Assembly: GCA_001599755.1 (NCBI GenBank)
Contig: BCHX01000003.1
Location: forward strand, 1,671,015-1,735,014
Source: Gliomastix tumulicola
Taxonomy: Eukaryota; Ascomycota; Sordariomycetes; Hypocreales; Bionectriaceae
Length of the DNA stretch: 64,000 nucleotides
Direction of reading: 5' to 3'
Shown here: positions 33,768 through 44,460 of the stretch, piece after piece
How the letters are laid out: each line of letters begins with the position of its first letter
Numbering within the stretch: the stretch's first letter is position 1
Program-made: the position numbers and the translations under genes
Notes under the pieces: generated by a model
Database searches by the model: none
What the model was told of the DNA's origin: nothing
Seen by the model: the letters and a program-made list of their open reading frames with translations, nothing else

Positions 33768-34994
33768 TCATGCGCCCTTCATCGCCGCCTTCTGCTCCTT
33801 GAACTTCGTCACCCAGCCCTCGGCCTCGGCCTTGGGCAGCACGTAGATACGCACGACCTCATCCACGACCTCGACCTTGCCCGAGCTCAGCACCTTGAGC
33901 AGCGTCACCTTCCTCCCCATCTTCAGCAGCCCGCCCTCCTTGGTCTCGACGTAGCACTCCACGTTGTCGACGTGGTAGACGCCCTTCTCGTCCCACGGCA
34001 GCGGGAACACGTAGCCCAGGTGGTCCGCCACCGTATGCGTCTCCTCAAAGGCCTTGATGAAGTCGGACTCAAAGTGCACCGGGTACAGCAGCAGCGCAGG
34101 GAACGACAGCGCACTTCGCGGGTCATCCGGGTCGGGCACGAGCTGCACCTTGGCGTCCTCCATGTCCGGCGGCTTCTCGGTGCTGCGCATCGGGATCCCG
34201 CGCGCCGCGACGGCCGCCTTGAGCAGCATCTCCCTCCGCTTCTCCGTCGCCTGCCGCTCCGCCTCCTTCCTCCGCCGCGCGTCGAGCTCCTTGGCCCGCT
34301 TGATGATGTCCTGCGCCACGGCCTGCAGGGACTTGTTCCCGCCGTCCACGGCCAGCCCGCGCGCGCAGACGTCGTCGGCCTCCTCGATGCGGTCGACGGC
34401 GAGCAGCGCCCTCGCGCTCCGGTAGCACGCCTTGACGTTGGCCGGGTTCAGCCGCAGCGCGCCCGCGCAGTCGAGCCAGCAGCTGCGGTAGTTGCTCAGC
34501 TCGAGGTGGCACGCCGCGCGGTTCACGTACAGCGACTCGAGCATCTTGCGCTGCTCCCCGATCTCCTCCTCGCTGTCCTCCCCTTTCTCGCCCTCGCCCT
34601 CGCCCTTGGGCTTCGGCTCCCCCTTGCTCCGCCGCTTTTCCTCGGCCACCAGGATCAGGATCCCCTTGGTGTAGAACTCCCGCCCGTCCACGTACCCTTT
34701 AACCTTGAAGCACTCGTTCCCTCTCTCCTTGAAGCCCGTCGCGTTCTCGAGCGGCGTGCCCTCATAGGCGAGGGCCTGCAGCGCCCTGGTATCGTCATTC
34801 TCCTCCAGCTCGGTCATGAAGAGCGGGGACTTGTTCAGGTCGGCGTACACCTCGTCAATCGTCTGGTGAGAGTATTTCAGCAGCGAGGGAGGCAGTGATG
34901 GCTTGGTCGCGCCGTTGGCATCTTGTGCTGATTGACTGTCGCCGTGGCCCATGACCTGGGCCATCTGCTCCGTCAACTCTTCGAGGGACGCCAT
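33768..34994 (-). CDS. CNS1: Hsp70/Hsp90 cochaperone Cns1 (TTC4 family)
   Basis: Cns1 is an essential TPR cochaperone that binds the EEVD tails of Hsp90/Hsp70 and supports eEF2 folding. A single exon encodes 408 residues, near the usual family length. The N-terminal segment has the conserved FMTELEENDD motif. Three TPR motifs cover about 85-250 (GFKERGNECFKVKGY, LYVNRAACHLELSNYRSCW, VKACYRSARALLAVDRIEEA). An acidic/lysine-rich insert (GEPKPKGEGEGEKGEDSEEE) sits between TPR1 and TPR2. The C-terminal wheel domain includes FPALLLYPVHFESDFIKAF and YVFPLPWDEKGVYH. Strong GC3 bias produces long antisense open frames, which are not genes. Confidence 0.93.
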   Translation of the reverse strand: MASLEELTEQMAQVMGHGDSQSAQDANGATKPSLPPSLLKYSHQTIDEVYADLNKSPLFMTELEENDDTRALQALAYEGTPLENATGFKERGNECFKVKGYVDGREFYTKGILILVAEEKRRSKGEPKPKGEGEGEKGEDSEEEIGEQRKMLESLYVNRAACHLELSNYRSCWLDCAGALRLNPANVKACYRSARALLAVDRIEEADDVCARGLAVDGGNKSLQAVAQDIIKRAKELDARRRKEAERQATEKRREMLLKAAVAARGIPMRSTEKPPDMEDAKVQLVPDPDDPRSALSFPALLLYPVHFESDFIKAFEETHTVADHLGYVFPLPWDEKGVYHVDNVECYVETKEGGLLKMGRKVTLLKVLSSGKVEVVDEVVRIYVLPKAEAEGWVTKFKEQKAAMKGA

Positions 34995-35803
34995 GGCGGC
35001 TGGTGTGCCTTGTGTCTAGAGAGGCGCCCTGATTCGCAATACTAGTCTTTTCACTGTGATGCAGGCGATTGTCTGATTTCCCGTGTTGCCAGGCTTCGTC
35101 GTTGTGTTTTATGTACTGATTGCGGCGTGACTCAAGGTTGGAGATCTCCAACTTTTCCATTGCATTCCATCGCCTAAGCCGGTGTGACAATTTTTCAGTG
35201 GCAACGGCTTCCCGCTTTTAGGGCACCAGCTTATCCGCAGCCTGCCTGATGCATCTTGTACACTTTGGAATCGTATTTCGCCAGGGCAGAAGGCATAAAG
35301 AAATTAATATTTCACATGTCCAGGTGCGCGCAGCAATATTTCCCAAATTTGTATTACTATTCTCCTAACTACCTCGTCTAGGCCTCTACCTAAACTACCT
35401 GCTTTCATTTACTATGTAGCAGCAGACCCTTTTTCAACTCCCTTTGCGCCATCCAAATCAGACCCCAACGCCGGCAAGCCAAAGGACAGGCTAAAAATAA
35501 GTATATACATCATTCGTCAAAAGTGTATAGGGATATCATTGTTCAACACAAGCGGCATCTTTTCCTCTGCTGCAAAGAAAAGTGCTCTTACCCCCCTGAT
35601 CCAACCCAACCTCGCACTGGCTGAGAGGGAAGCTGCAGACACGTCAACAGATCTCTGCGCACTCTCACTAGGAGATGCGCAGCCAAAAAGGGGTTCAAAG
35701 GACAGCTGTTTTCAACAGTACTTTGTGTAGTTTTTCTTCGTCAGTGTCGCCATCTTGTGACTTGACTGACACTGTGTTTGCGTCCACATTTTATGAGACG
35801 CAA
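34995..35803. other. CNS1 promoter and MFS 3' flank
   Basis: An AT-richer 0.8 kb spacer between tandem minus-strand genes. CTACCTCGTCTAGG/CTACCTAAACTACC words lie at 35370-35400. No gene is recognised. Confidence 0.5.
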
Positions 35804-37520
35804 TTATTGCTCATCGTTGGCCGACACTTCAGCCACAGACACTGAAGGGCGCCTCTTTGCCAGCGAGGCAGTCTCTTCGGACTCATCATGAGCACGCGGT
35901 CGGGGGACCGAGAAGCACTGCACAGCTCCACCAACGGCGACGATGGCGCTACCGTACCAGGACAGAGCCGTGCAATCGATTCGGGTGCCAAAAGTGTAGA
36001 GATAGCCAGCCACAGGAGGTGCAATCATGCGGCAAGCAGCGCCAGCGCTAGCAGCGAGGCCATTGACCTTGCCAAGCGCATTGGGCGTGGGGGTGGCATC
36101 CTTGATGAGGATCAAGAGCAGGGGGTAGAGAGTGATGGAGAGGATGTTGCGAACAGCAAGGCAGCCGTAGATGGCGGGGTAGATGAACGCAGAGGGGACG
36201 AGGAGAAGCAGCGGCATGATGGCGTAAGCGATGGGGTGCAGCACAGTAACAATGAGAAAGAGCTTGTACACACCAACCTGTTCGGCGGCCACCGGGAAGA
36301 TGACGGCCTGCACAAACAGGGCAATGACTCCGTTGACTGCCATGATCATTCCAACAGAGCGGACGGACAGGCCAAGCCCGCCAGGTGAATAGAACGGCGA
36401 GCCGGAGCTGATACCCAGCGCCAGCGGGGAGAAACGCTCGTCCTCAAAGAAGATAGGCATCAGGTGGTCGAAGGTCATTGAGTGGTAGGTGAAGATCGAG
36501 AGCGCGACGATGAGGTGGATGATCCGCTTGCTCCAGATGCTGCCCACGGCCGCCTTCTCGCGTGTGATGGACTCTTCCGGCTCAGTGCGGAGGTTGAGGG
36601 TGCCATATGTCTCAGATCGGAGGTCCACAGCAGGTCGCTTCATGGCGTCGGATGTCTCAAGCAAGGGAGTCTCCTCCGAGACATACGTATCGGCCGGAAG
36701 CAGCACGCGGGGCTGCATATCGGGGTGGGTTTCTTCGAGAAGGAAGAAGCCCAGAACAACGCTGGCAGCGAGGAGGGCGGCGCAGAGCAGGTTGGGCAGC
36801 AGGTAAGGGAACCGATCGAAGAGGCCACCCCGAGGGAAGATGCTGGGCCACGACTCGGAGGGATCGGCAAATGTGCCGCCAATGCAGGGTCCAATGATGG
36901 TGCCGATGCTCCATACAAAGGGCATCACAGAATAGGCACGAGCTAGAGACATGTTAGCTGGTTGTCGAGTAGATCGTAGGACGTGGAGGATTGGAACTCA
37001 CGCTCATGCTCTGGCTTGGTGACCAGCTCGCCGACCATGGTTTGAATGACACCGATGTTGCCATTGAGGAAGCCACCGATGGCACGGCCAACGAGCGCAA
37101 TCCAGATGTTCGAGGCAAATCCGACCATGACCATGCTGAACGTAGTTCCTATGCATCCGATGATCAAGACGGGCTTGCGTCCAATGCGATCAGACAGGCT
37201 GCCCCAGTACATCCCCATCGCCGCCTCAGCGAGGGAGAAGGCGGAGATGAGCAGGCCGGAGTAGAAAGACGCATCTCGCTCATCACCGACGTGGAACCTC
37301 TTGACGAGGGCCCAGGCATAAGGGAAGATGGAGGTGAGAGCAATAGGCTCAGCCAAGCGAACGATGGCTGTTGGGGGAGTACGTTAGAACCGAGGCTTTC
37401 CCACGGCCATGGCGACGATGATGGCCACGCCTGTAGAGGGGACAACGTACCTAGAAGGAAGAGCTGCAGAACCGGAAAGGCATCGGGATCACGAGGTCTT
37501 GCCTGCTTGGTCAGAGACAT
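35804..37520 (-). CDS. MFS transporter, ZIFL/TetA-like
   Basis: Exons 37520-37451, 37367-37002 and 36942-35804 give 524 residues; junction phases agree (FLL-AIVRLAEP and KPEHE-PRAYSVMPF). About 12 hydrophobic segments are visible. The loop 2-3 signature GSLSDRIGRKPVLI marks the MFS, and WALVGR-like text followed by GFLNGNIGVIQTMVGELV resembles the zinc-induced-facilitator-like/TetA branch found across fungi and plants. A hydrophilic central loop (about 240-310) separates the halves; the C-terminus is short and hydrophilic. It probably exports small molecules or ions with H+ antiport at the plasma or vacuolar membrane; the substrate cannot be read from sequence. Confidence 0.85.
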
Positions 37521-40167
37521 ATCGTTTCCTAGTATTTGGAATCTTACGACGACAGAAGCAGCAGCGGAGTCGAAGCCTCTGTGGAAATCGTCGGGGTGCG
37601 TTGGGGGTGTGGCTTAAAAACGATGGGAGGATGCGTCAACGAGAGCACGACGACCAGTGCAGCGATTCGCAGCTGTCTGGACTTGAATCTTGAACCTGGA
37701 AAGAATGATGGTGATGATGGAGGAGGAGGGTGGCAGCGAATGGACCATGGGAGGGCGGGACGGTATTTATCTCGAGAGAACGAGGGCTTGCTGGCGGGTG
37801 GGCGTTGTCGGAGACCAGACTCCGGCTCTTGGTGGCCGCGACTGCAGATTCTGAAAGCGTATGCAGGAAGCGACAACATCTGGAACTGTGAGTGGGGCAT
37901 GTGCATGCGGTACTTGCATGTATGCAGGTGCATGTGGGGCATGTGGCAGGGTTGCATCAGTGGGTTGAGATCCACTAGTGGCGCTAACGGTGCACTAAAT
38001 TTTCAATCGTATCCCTGGAGGCGAGCGATCATCGCTGGAATGCGCGTCTGGCCGCACTTTCGTTCTTGTCTCACACCCTCCCTCTGATTGCCTCAACCAG
38101 CGCCCTCCCACACCTCCAACCGTCTCCAAGCCACGGCCCGTCGTCCGTCTGCCTCCGGCCCAAGGATGAGACACTCATTTCACATGCTATCCGTGAGCGG
38201 TTATCACGTTTGTGTTGCGCAGCCAGACGCTCTCTTATGCGTTTGGGAGGGAGGGGAGGAACAGTGCCAGTTGTGGTACCATCAGCTGTTCATGGACCAA
38301 CCGTCTCCCTTCCTGATTGCTCGCGGCAATCCCTTAATACAACGGGAGATGAAAGGTTGCACTCGTGCGATACGGGGCCTCCTTTCCTCCTATTTCCCTT
38401 CGCGTGTCACCTACTTATCGTTCGCTCTCATAGACTGCCCCGCGGTAGACACCTTTCGCCTTCAGACGTTGATGTCTCGCGTCTTACCCCTCCGCTGCAC
38501 ACCATCACGACTGTGCCATGGACCGACGTCGGCTGCAACGCCCCTCATTGGCTCTGAATTTCGAGATGGCAATAAGGAGAGGCCCGTGCTTCCACGCTAA
38601 GGCAGGCTAAATCGTGGTGGGAGGGGTGCGTTTACTCGTATCTCCGGATACATGCATAGCACGAACGGGTCCATGCAGAGGTTGGGCAGGCCTCAAGAGG
38701 CGCAGGAGAAAATTCTAGATGCCAAGTGCTCCTCACCACAGTCTACTTCGTTCTGGTACGTAACAGCCCCCTCCATGTGGTGGTACAACAAGGGACACAC
38801 GACACGGCGGCGGACAGACAGTAACAGACGCACAGCGATACACAAGACGATGTCAAGTACGACCACTGGTATGAACAGCATATCATATCATTCATGCGTC
38901 GGGAGGTTCTGCAGTCCGGCGGTGAGCAACCCTTTGAAGCTCCATCCTCTCCAAGATCGATGATGGTGTGAGCGATCGAGCCTCGCTAATATGTTGCATG
39001 GATGATGAGACGAGGAAGCTATTCTTCTGGCTTGCTTGAATCATGACCGAGGTCGGTCTTGCGCTGGCCCGAGCGCGCGCGAGAGACCAGCCTGTATCCC
39101 CGGTTAGATGCATCGACAAGCCCTGGTCTAACAATACCACCTCCACCTTGCTCGCTCCATCCGAGCCCAGAGGGCCAACCAGTCTCTTTGTCACGTATTA
39201 TCCTGTTTTTCCAACTGATCTGCTCCCACCATCAGCAATTGCACTCGCATACAGCTACCTTTTCTAACTTAGCACTGGTGGACAGTCACCAGGGCATGGT
39301 CAACTGACTCATAGCATTAGTCAAAGATGTCCCCTCCAGCGCTAGAGTCGAGAACAATCTCGCATATCATCTCAAACAAACCGTACCATGTGAGGATGGT
39401 CAAAAACAGTAATTTCAAGACACAACTTGCAGCATACCCGGCAGAGCCCCTCCACACCTGATGAACCTATAACACGGGGCCTTGTCTTAACACGGGTTTA
39501 GTCGAAGGGAAAAGCAGCCCGGCGGAGCAGGTGAGCAGGCAGGTCTCGCCCTCTCCAGTTGTGGCGGCGTAGCCGTGCGGTGGGACGATGGCACCTAGCT
39601 CTCCAAGCGTCTGCAAGCGTATGCGCATAGTGAAGCGATAACTGAGGCCCCCCTCCTCTGTTCCAGGCGCTAGTTAGCTCCCGACATTCCATGTTCGACT
39701 CAAGCCTCTTTGGTCACACGATGGAGAGCTGTTTTCCTGTCTACTTGGCTGACGCCCCCTTCACTTCATACAGAGACACCTCGCACCTTTAAATACGGCT
39801 TATTGTTGGTAGGTGCTTGTGGGCAATTGAGAGTAGCATTGACGAGTATCTTTCTAGGTGGCCCTTCGGGACATCGCTTCCCCTCCTCTAGCGTTCTGGC
39901 TCGTCGGTGGTATGTCGGCTGTCCAGTGTCTCAGAGCTTCGACGACAGATACGACCTGAGAATGCAGCCACCATCTTCCGAATCGCCTTCTATTTCAGGT
40001 CAATGTAAGAAAAGCTGGTACAGGCATCCAATGAAACCATGGCATCTTTTGCAAAGCAATCCAGCGGGCGAAAGCCATCGGCTGGCTCAAGTGTAAGCAT
40101 GAAGACGTATCTTCCCCTGTGTTCTTAGCCGTGTGGCCTCCCCCATCACCACTGAGCGAGGGCATCC
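37521..40167. other. 2.6 kb intergenic region, no gene recognised
   Basis: It includes the promoter of the ZIFL-like transporter (37521 upward) and the 3' flank of the HIT gene. Several open frames of 60-180 codons overlap each other on both strands, with no domain, no consistent codon bias and no matching splice sites. Confidence 0.5.
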
Positions 40168-40882
40168 TCACTCGACGCCCATCTCCTTCAGAACATCTCT
40201 ATACTTCTCTGCCTCCGCGTTCATCTCCTCAAACGTCCTCGCCTCCCTATCCTCATCCTCAATCCTCGGCATCCCGCCCCCAGGCACCGGCCGCCCCTTC
40301 TGCTCCCTATCCCACAGCGCACCGCCCACGTTCCCGTCCTCGCCCGCCAGCCCGACGTACACGTCGTCCGGCCGGGGCATGTCCCCCTTGACCCGCGGGA
40401 TGACGTGCACGTGCACGTGCGGCACCGTCTGCCCGGCCTCGGGCCCGTCCTGCACGGCGACGGTGAAGCTGCCGCCCAGGGCCTCGCCGGACGGGAAGTA
40501 CACCTTGCCCAGGAGGCGCTGCGTCAGCTGCACGGCCGTCCAGAGGTCTGCCGTCTCGGGCGCCGAGAGGTCGGTGAGGCGCCGGTGCGGCTGGAGGGGG
40601 CAGACGAGGATGTGACCCGGGATGAGCGGCTTGAGGTTGACGAGGGCGAAGGAGTGCTCTGTCTTGAGGAAGACCTGTTGGCTTCCCCGCGTCAGTATCA
40701 TCCCCTCCCTCATTTAAAGCCTCCTGGAGATGACTGATGGTGACACTGACCTGACGTGTGACTTCGAATGGCCCAAACTTGACCGCGGAGGTCGTTTGAG
40801 ATGCCGAGGTTGCCATTGGTCTGGTGTGACGAGCAAGGGGCAAGATGAAGGACCTGACAGCTCCCAACCTTACACTTAGCAT
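40168..40882 (-). CDS. HNT2: Fhit-type HIT hydrolase (diadenosine polyphosphate hydrolase)
   Basis: Fhit/Hnt2 cleaves Ap3A to AMP and ADP. Exons 40882-40751 and 40674-40168 give 212 residues. The second exon begins at VFLKTEHSFALVNLKPLIPG. The nucleotide-binding HIT triad is intact in HVHVHVIPR, preceded by the Fhit-typical DGPEAGQTVP. PLQPHRRLTDLSAPE and an acidic C-terminal helix also fit the family. The first ATG adds MLSVRLGAVRSFILPLARH, a basic amphipathic stretch that looks like a mitochondrial presequence; a second ATG at 40816 would give the usual cytosolic length. Both forms are possible. The gene lies in tandem between two MFS genes with no evident functional link. Confidence 0.9.
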
Positions 40883-41347
40883 GTCAGCACTAGGACGCGT
40901 AGCACAAGCCCGAAGACGATTGTTCCCCTCAAAACCTTGAAGACAATACCCGCCCAGACATATAACTTATGTGTAGTGCTGTTGCAAGAGACAGAAGATG
41001 GCTTGAGAATGAAAGATGTCAGCGATTCTTACCTGGATTGCGATGATGTGGGGGCGTGAGTATAGGGTAAGTCGAAGCCACTGCTGTTCCGTTGGAGTAG
41101 AGGACAGGGGAGACGCCAGTATTGTGAGGGATACAGCAAATTATAAGGCAAATTAAATTCAAGTAGAAGCTCGATCCGATGCTAAATCACAGACACAGAA
41201 AAACTATATGATCGTGAGAAACGTTGATCTACGCGTCTCTATATACACGAGCGTTCTCGCCCGCTCTCCTCCATGTTTCCCTTGGTGAGACTCAATCCCG
41301 CGGGTGGACCGGGATGAAACCCGCGGACGGGTAAGCACACGAGGAGC
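40883..41347. other. HIT gene promoter and MFS 3' flank
   Basis: Half-kilobase spacer between tandem minus-strand genes. Near 41298-41328 lies a CCCGCGG motif pair (CCCGCGGGTGG and CCCGCGGACGG) about 20 bases apart; no gene. Confidence 0.45.
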
Positions 41348-43330
41348 TCATAGAACACCGACCTGCTCCTCTTCCACCGGCCGCCGGGTGTCATAGGGGA
41401 GAGGATCCGATTCCCGTGGCCTGTTCAGTGGCTCGGTCTCATCGCCCTCCGGGAGTTCCCAGTGAACTGGAAAGAGAATAAGATGTCAGCTTTGAGTACG
41501 GAGCACATCCTTGCGGGGGCGTCATGCAAAAGTCTTATGGGGAGAAACTTACTGCTCTTCTTGACGCAGAAGCTCATGATCAGAGCAAAACAGAAGAGGC
41601 TGAGAAGGACCACGAAGAACGCCTGCGGGAATGTTCCGACGGTCGCGGCGTAGATGCCGTTGAACATGACCGGTCCGATAATCCTCGCCAGCGCATGGAG
41701 CATACCCGTCGCACCGAGGAACTGTCCAACCTTGTCCGCGGGGATGAGCTTCGTCATGGCCGCCTGCATGGTTGCACTGCCGACGCCGCCCAGGGCCATC
41801 ATCATACCGCTGGCGAAGAAGACGGCCTCGTGGCGCGCGAGGATGTAACCGGTGCATCCTACGACTTCGCCGACGAAAGCAATGCGGATGATCCACACAT
41901 CCAGCGTGTCCGCGCCGGAATTCTTGTCCGGAGTGTCGATGCCCATGGCCCGGCGGCGACGGGCAGGGCGGACTCTTGCGAAGTAATTGATGACGGGGAA
42001 GATGCCCAGCAGGAGGGCGACCCGGATCAGCGACAATGTCGAGACAAAGACGGACGCTTCGAAGTTGCCCCATCCGAACATGTACTCCGAGTACAAGATC
42101 ATGACAGGGCCAGCAGCAATCGAGGCACCCAGGATGATCATGTCGGCGAGTGCGAGAGCCAGCAGGTTGAGACGGATCCTGAAGTTGGTGCCCGGCTCCA
42201 TGGGCCAGAGGATCCGAAGAGGCTCGAACAGATTCACGCTCTGGATTCTGGAGAGCCAAACTCCGGTGGCTTCCTTCCTCATAAGCTTCTCCTTCCGATG
42301 CCTCTCCTTGGCAGCCTGTCGTCTCCTCTTGGACAGCGACTCTGGGGTGACAAAGCCGATGACAAGGATGAAGACGACATGGCAACCCATTGCGACATAG
42401 AACATCGAGATGAGGCTTCCCGTAAGCTTGATAAAGTATCCCGCCAGGAGAGGACCGAAAGCCAGGCCCAGGAAGAGACAGGAGTGGAGGTAGCCGAATC
42501 TCACTGCGCGCTTAGACGGAGGCGTGCAGTCGGTTGCGTAAGACTGAGTGAGCAGACCGCCAGCTGTGAAGGAGCCGAGCATGCCGTCGCAGACGCTACC
42601 GAGAATAAGCCACCTGTAGTCGACAGTCTCGGGAAACTTGGCGGCAAGAATCGTGATGAGCTCGGCCCCCAGCCCACCGACCGACGAAATCGCCATCAGG
42701 CGAGTTCGGCCATATCTGTCGGACCAGTGGCCGAACCGCGGCGCAATGATTGCGCTGAGCAGACCCGTGATGAAGGTCAGGACGAGCATGAAGGTAGCCA
42801 CCTTGCTCTGGACCTCGGGGATTCTGCACTGGGGGTTGTCACCGCCCAGAGAGATGGGTATATCGGGTTGTGTGGGGTCATGGAGGTTTCGGTCGGCGAA
42901 GTACTGCTTGCAGACAAGAGAGAGAATCCTGGTAGGCAAAGTTAGTGAAGGCAATGACGGACACGACGGATATCTTGCTGTCATAGATCTGCCAACTTAC
43001 AGGTTCAGCTTAGGAACCAGAATGCCACCGAACGCAAGCGTGAATATGCCGTAGGGACCGAGCAGCCAGTATATCTATGTTTCTGGTTAGAGGCATCGCC
43101 GAGAGCTGCAGTCGCCATCCACGTACCGAGGGTACACGCCACCAGGGCTCGCCCTTGAAGTCATCCAAGCCGTCCCAGCCGTCCTCGCCGCCCAGCGCCT
43201 GAGCGCCCTCTGTAGAGCCAGAGCCTAGGAGGCTCGTACTCTCGGTGGCTCCCTCGACCTCGACCTCGACCTCGGTCTCTTGGAGATGCCGAGCCCCGTG
43301 GCCCTCGTCGCCGGTCTTGGAGGTGGCCAT
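41348..43330 (-). CDS. MFS transporter, HIAT1/TetA-like
   Basis: Exons 43330-43127, 43074-43001, 42928-41553 and 41466-41348 give 590 residues. The final exon encodes the hydrophilic tail IHWELPEGDETEP. The N-terminus is acidic, with a dileucine-like ESTSLLGSG. TM1 starts YWLLGPYGIFTLAFGG. The MFS signature is in FGHWSDRYGRTRLMAIS. A large cytoplasmic loop rich in K/R (about 260-300, SKRRRQAAKERHRKEK) separates the two six-helix halves. Relatives are annotated as general MFS or HIAT1-like proteins; the acidic dileucine motif hints at a vacuolar or endosomal site (inference). Substrate unknown. Confidence 0.85.
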
Positions 43331-44460
43331 GGTTTCACAGCGAATGTATATTATGTTGTGTTCGGTTGCGACTGATTAGTGCCGCAGAGTGTCTATCCGG
43401 GCTATCATTCGTCCTGCATCAATGTCGTGCGCAGGTCGACGGCGGCTCCGGTCGGTATTCTTCGGTCGATCGATCGTTTGTCCGTGTGCAAGCGCAAGGC
43501 CGGGAATCACCACAAGCAGTCGTCGAGATGTCGGCTACTTAAAGAGTCTCGAAATATGAAGGGATAAAGAGAGTCAGAAGAGGAATGCAAGCTGAGACAC
43601 ATATCTAAGAGCAAAGCAGCCAGTCGACGGAGGGCGGAAGGAAGGGCGGCAGCAGTCAAGCTAATGTAGTCGATCTTGTCCGGGTGGGTGGGCGAGGGAA
43701 TGCGATATCTGATAAGGACCCCCAAATCGAAGGGACTTGAAGGATCCTGTCGTCAGCACCTCACTTGGGTCCGCATGTGCTAATCCCAGTCAGGCGAGTC
43801 CCTGCGAGAAGGTCACTGGCCACGGGCATGACACGGAGCAAGCTCTCCCACAGCATTACCCCTGCAGCCCGAACCGTTGCCGCAAGGTACAAATCGATGA
43901 CGTGGGGAGTTTCGCTGGCGCGCTGCGTTTCACCCTCCATCGTCGCGCGATGCGTGAGCTGGCACTAGGATAACGGATTTCTAAGCAGCAGAAACGCCCC
44001 GGGCCTTGATTTTCGTTATCTCGGGAGTTAGCCTAACCCCGAGTTAGCTGTGCGTATGTGGGATACCGAGCCACTGGGATCCTAATGCATCGCTGATGTG
44101 TTGTACAGAGCAGGTTCGACTAAGATGAAGTAAGGTGAAACTTGGGTAGAAGGGCATCCGTCCAATCCTGCATGTGAAACGTGTAAAGGGAAAAAAGACA
44201 GAAATAACCGTAGGATAAGCATGACTTGGGCTGCTTATACAGCCTGTTTTGGTGCTGACCCCGGGCCTCGGTGAAATCTCGGTGAGAGCTTGGGGCTCGG
44301 TGAGACGAGCCAATCATAGCAGGTGCCAGAGATGACTCAGCAGAATCTGCCACTGGTTACCGAAAGTGTCCCATCGTAAGTTTTCGCGACAGCTCCATCT
44401 TGGCTGCCAGCCTCGCAACACAACTACCTCCGGCTCCGTCATCCAGCGACCGTCGCCATC
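43331..44460. other. Divergent promoter region MFS/CDC5
   Basis: 1.1 kb between outward-reading genes. No gene or repeat array is recognised. Confidence 0.5.

Noticed and set aside
33696..34898. 400-codon open frame antisense to CNS1
   Set aside because: A shadow of strong GC3 bias; the sense strand is a clear Cns1.
41524..42945. 473-codon open frame antisense to the HIAT1-like MFS gene
   Set aside because: Hydrophilic nonsense-like composition; the sense strand has the MFS signatures and introns.
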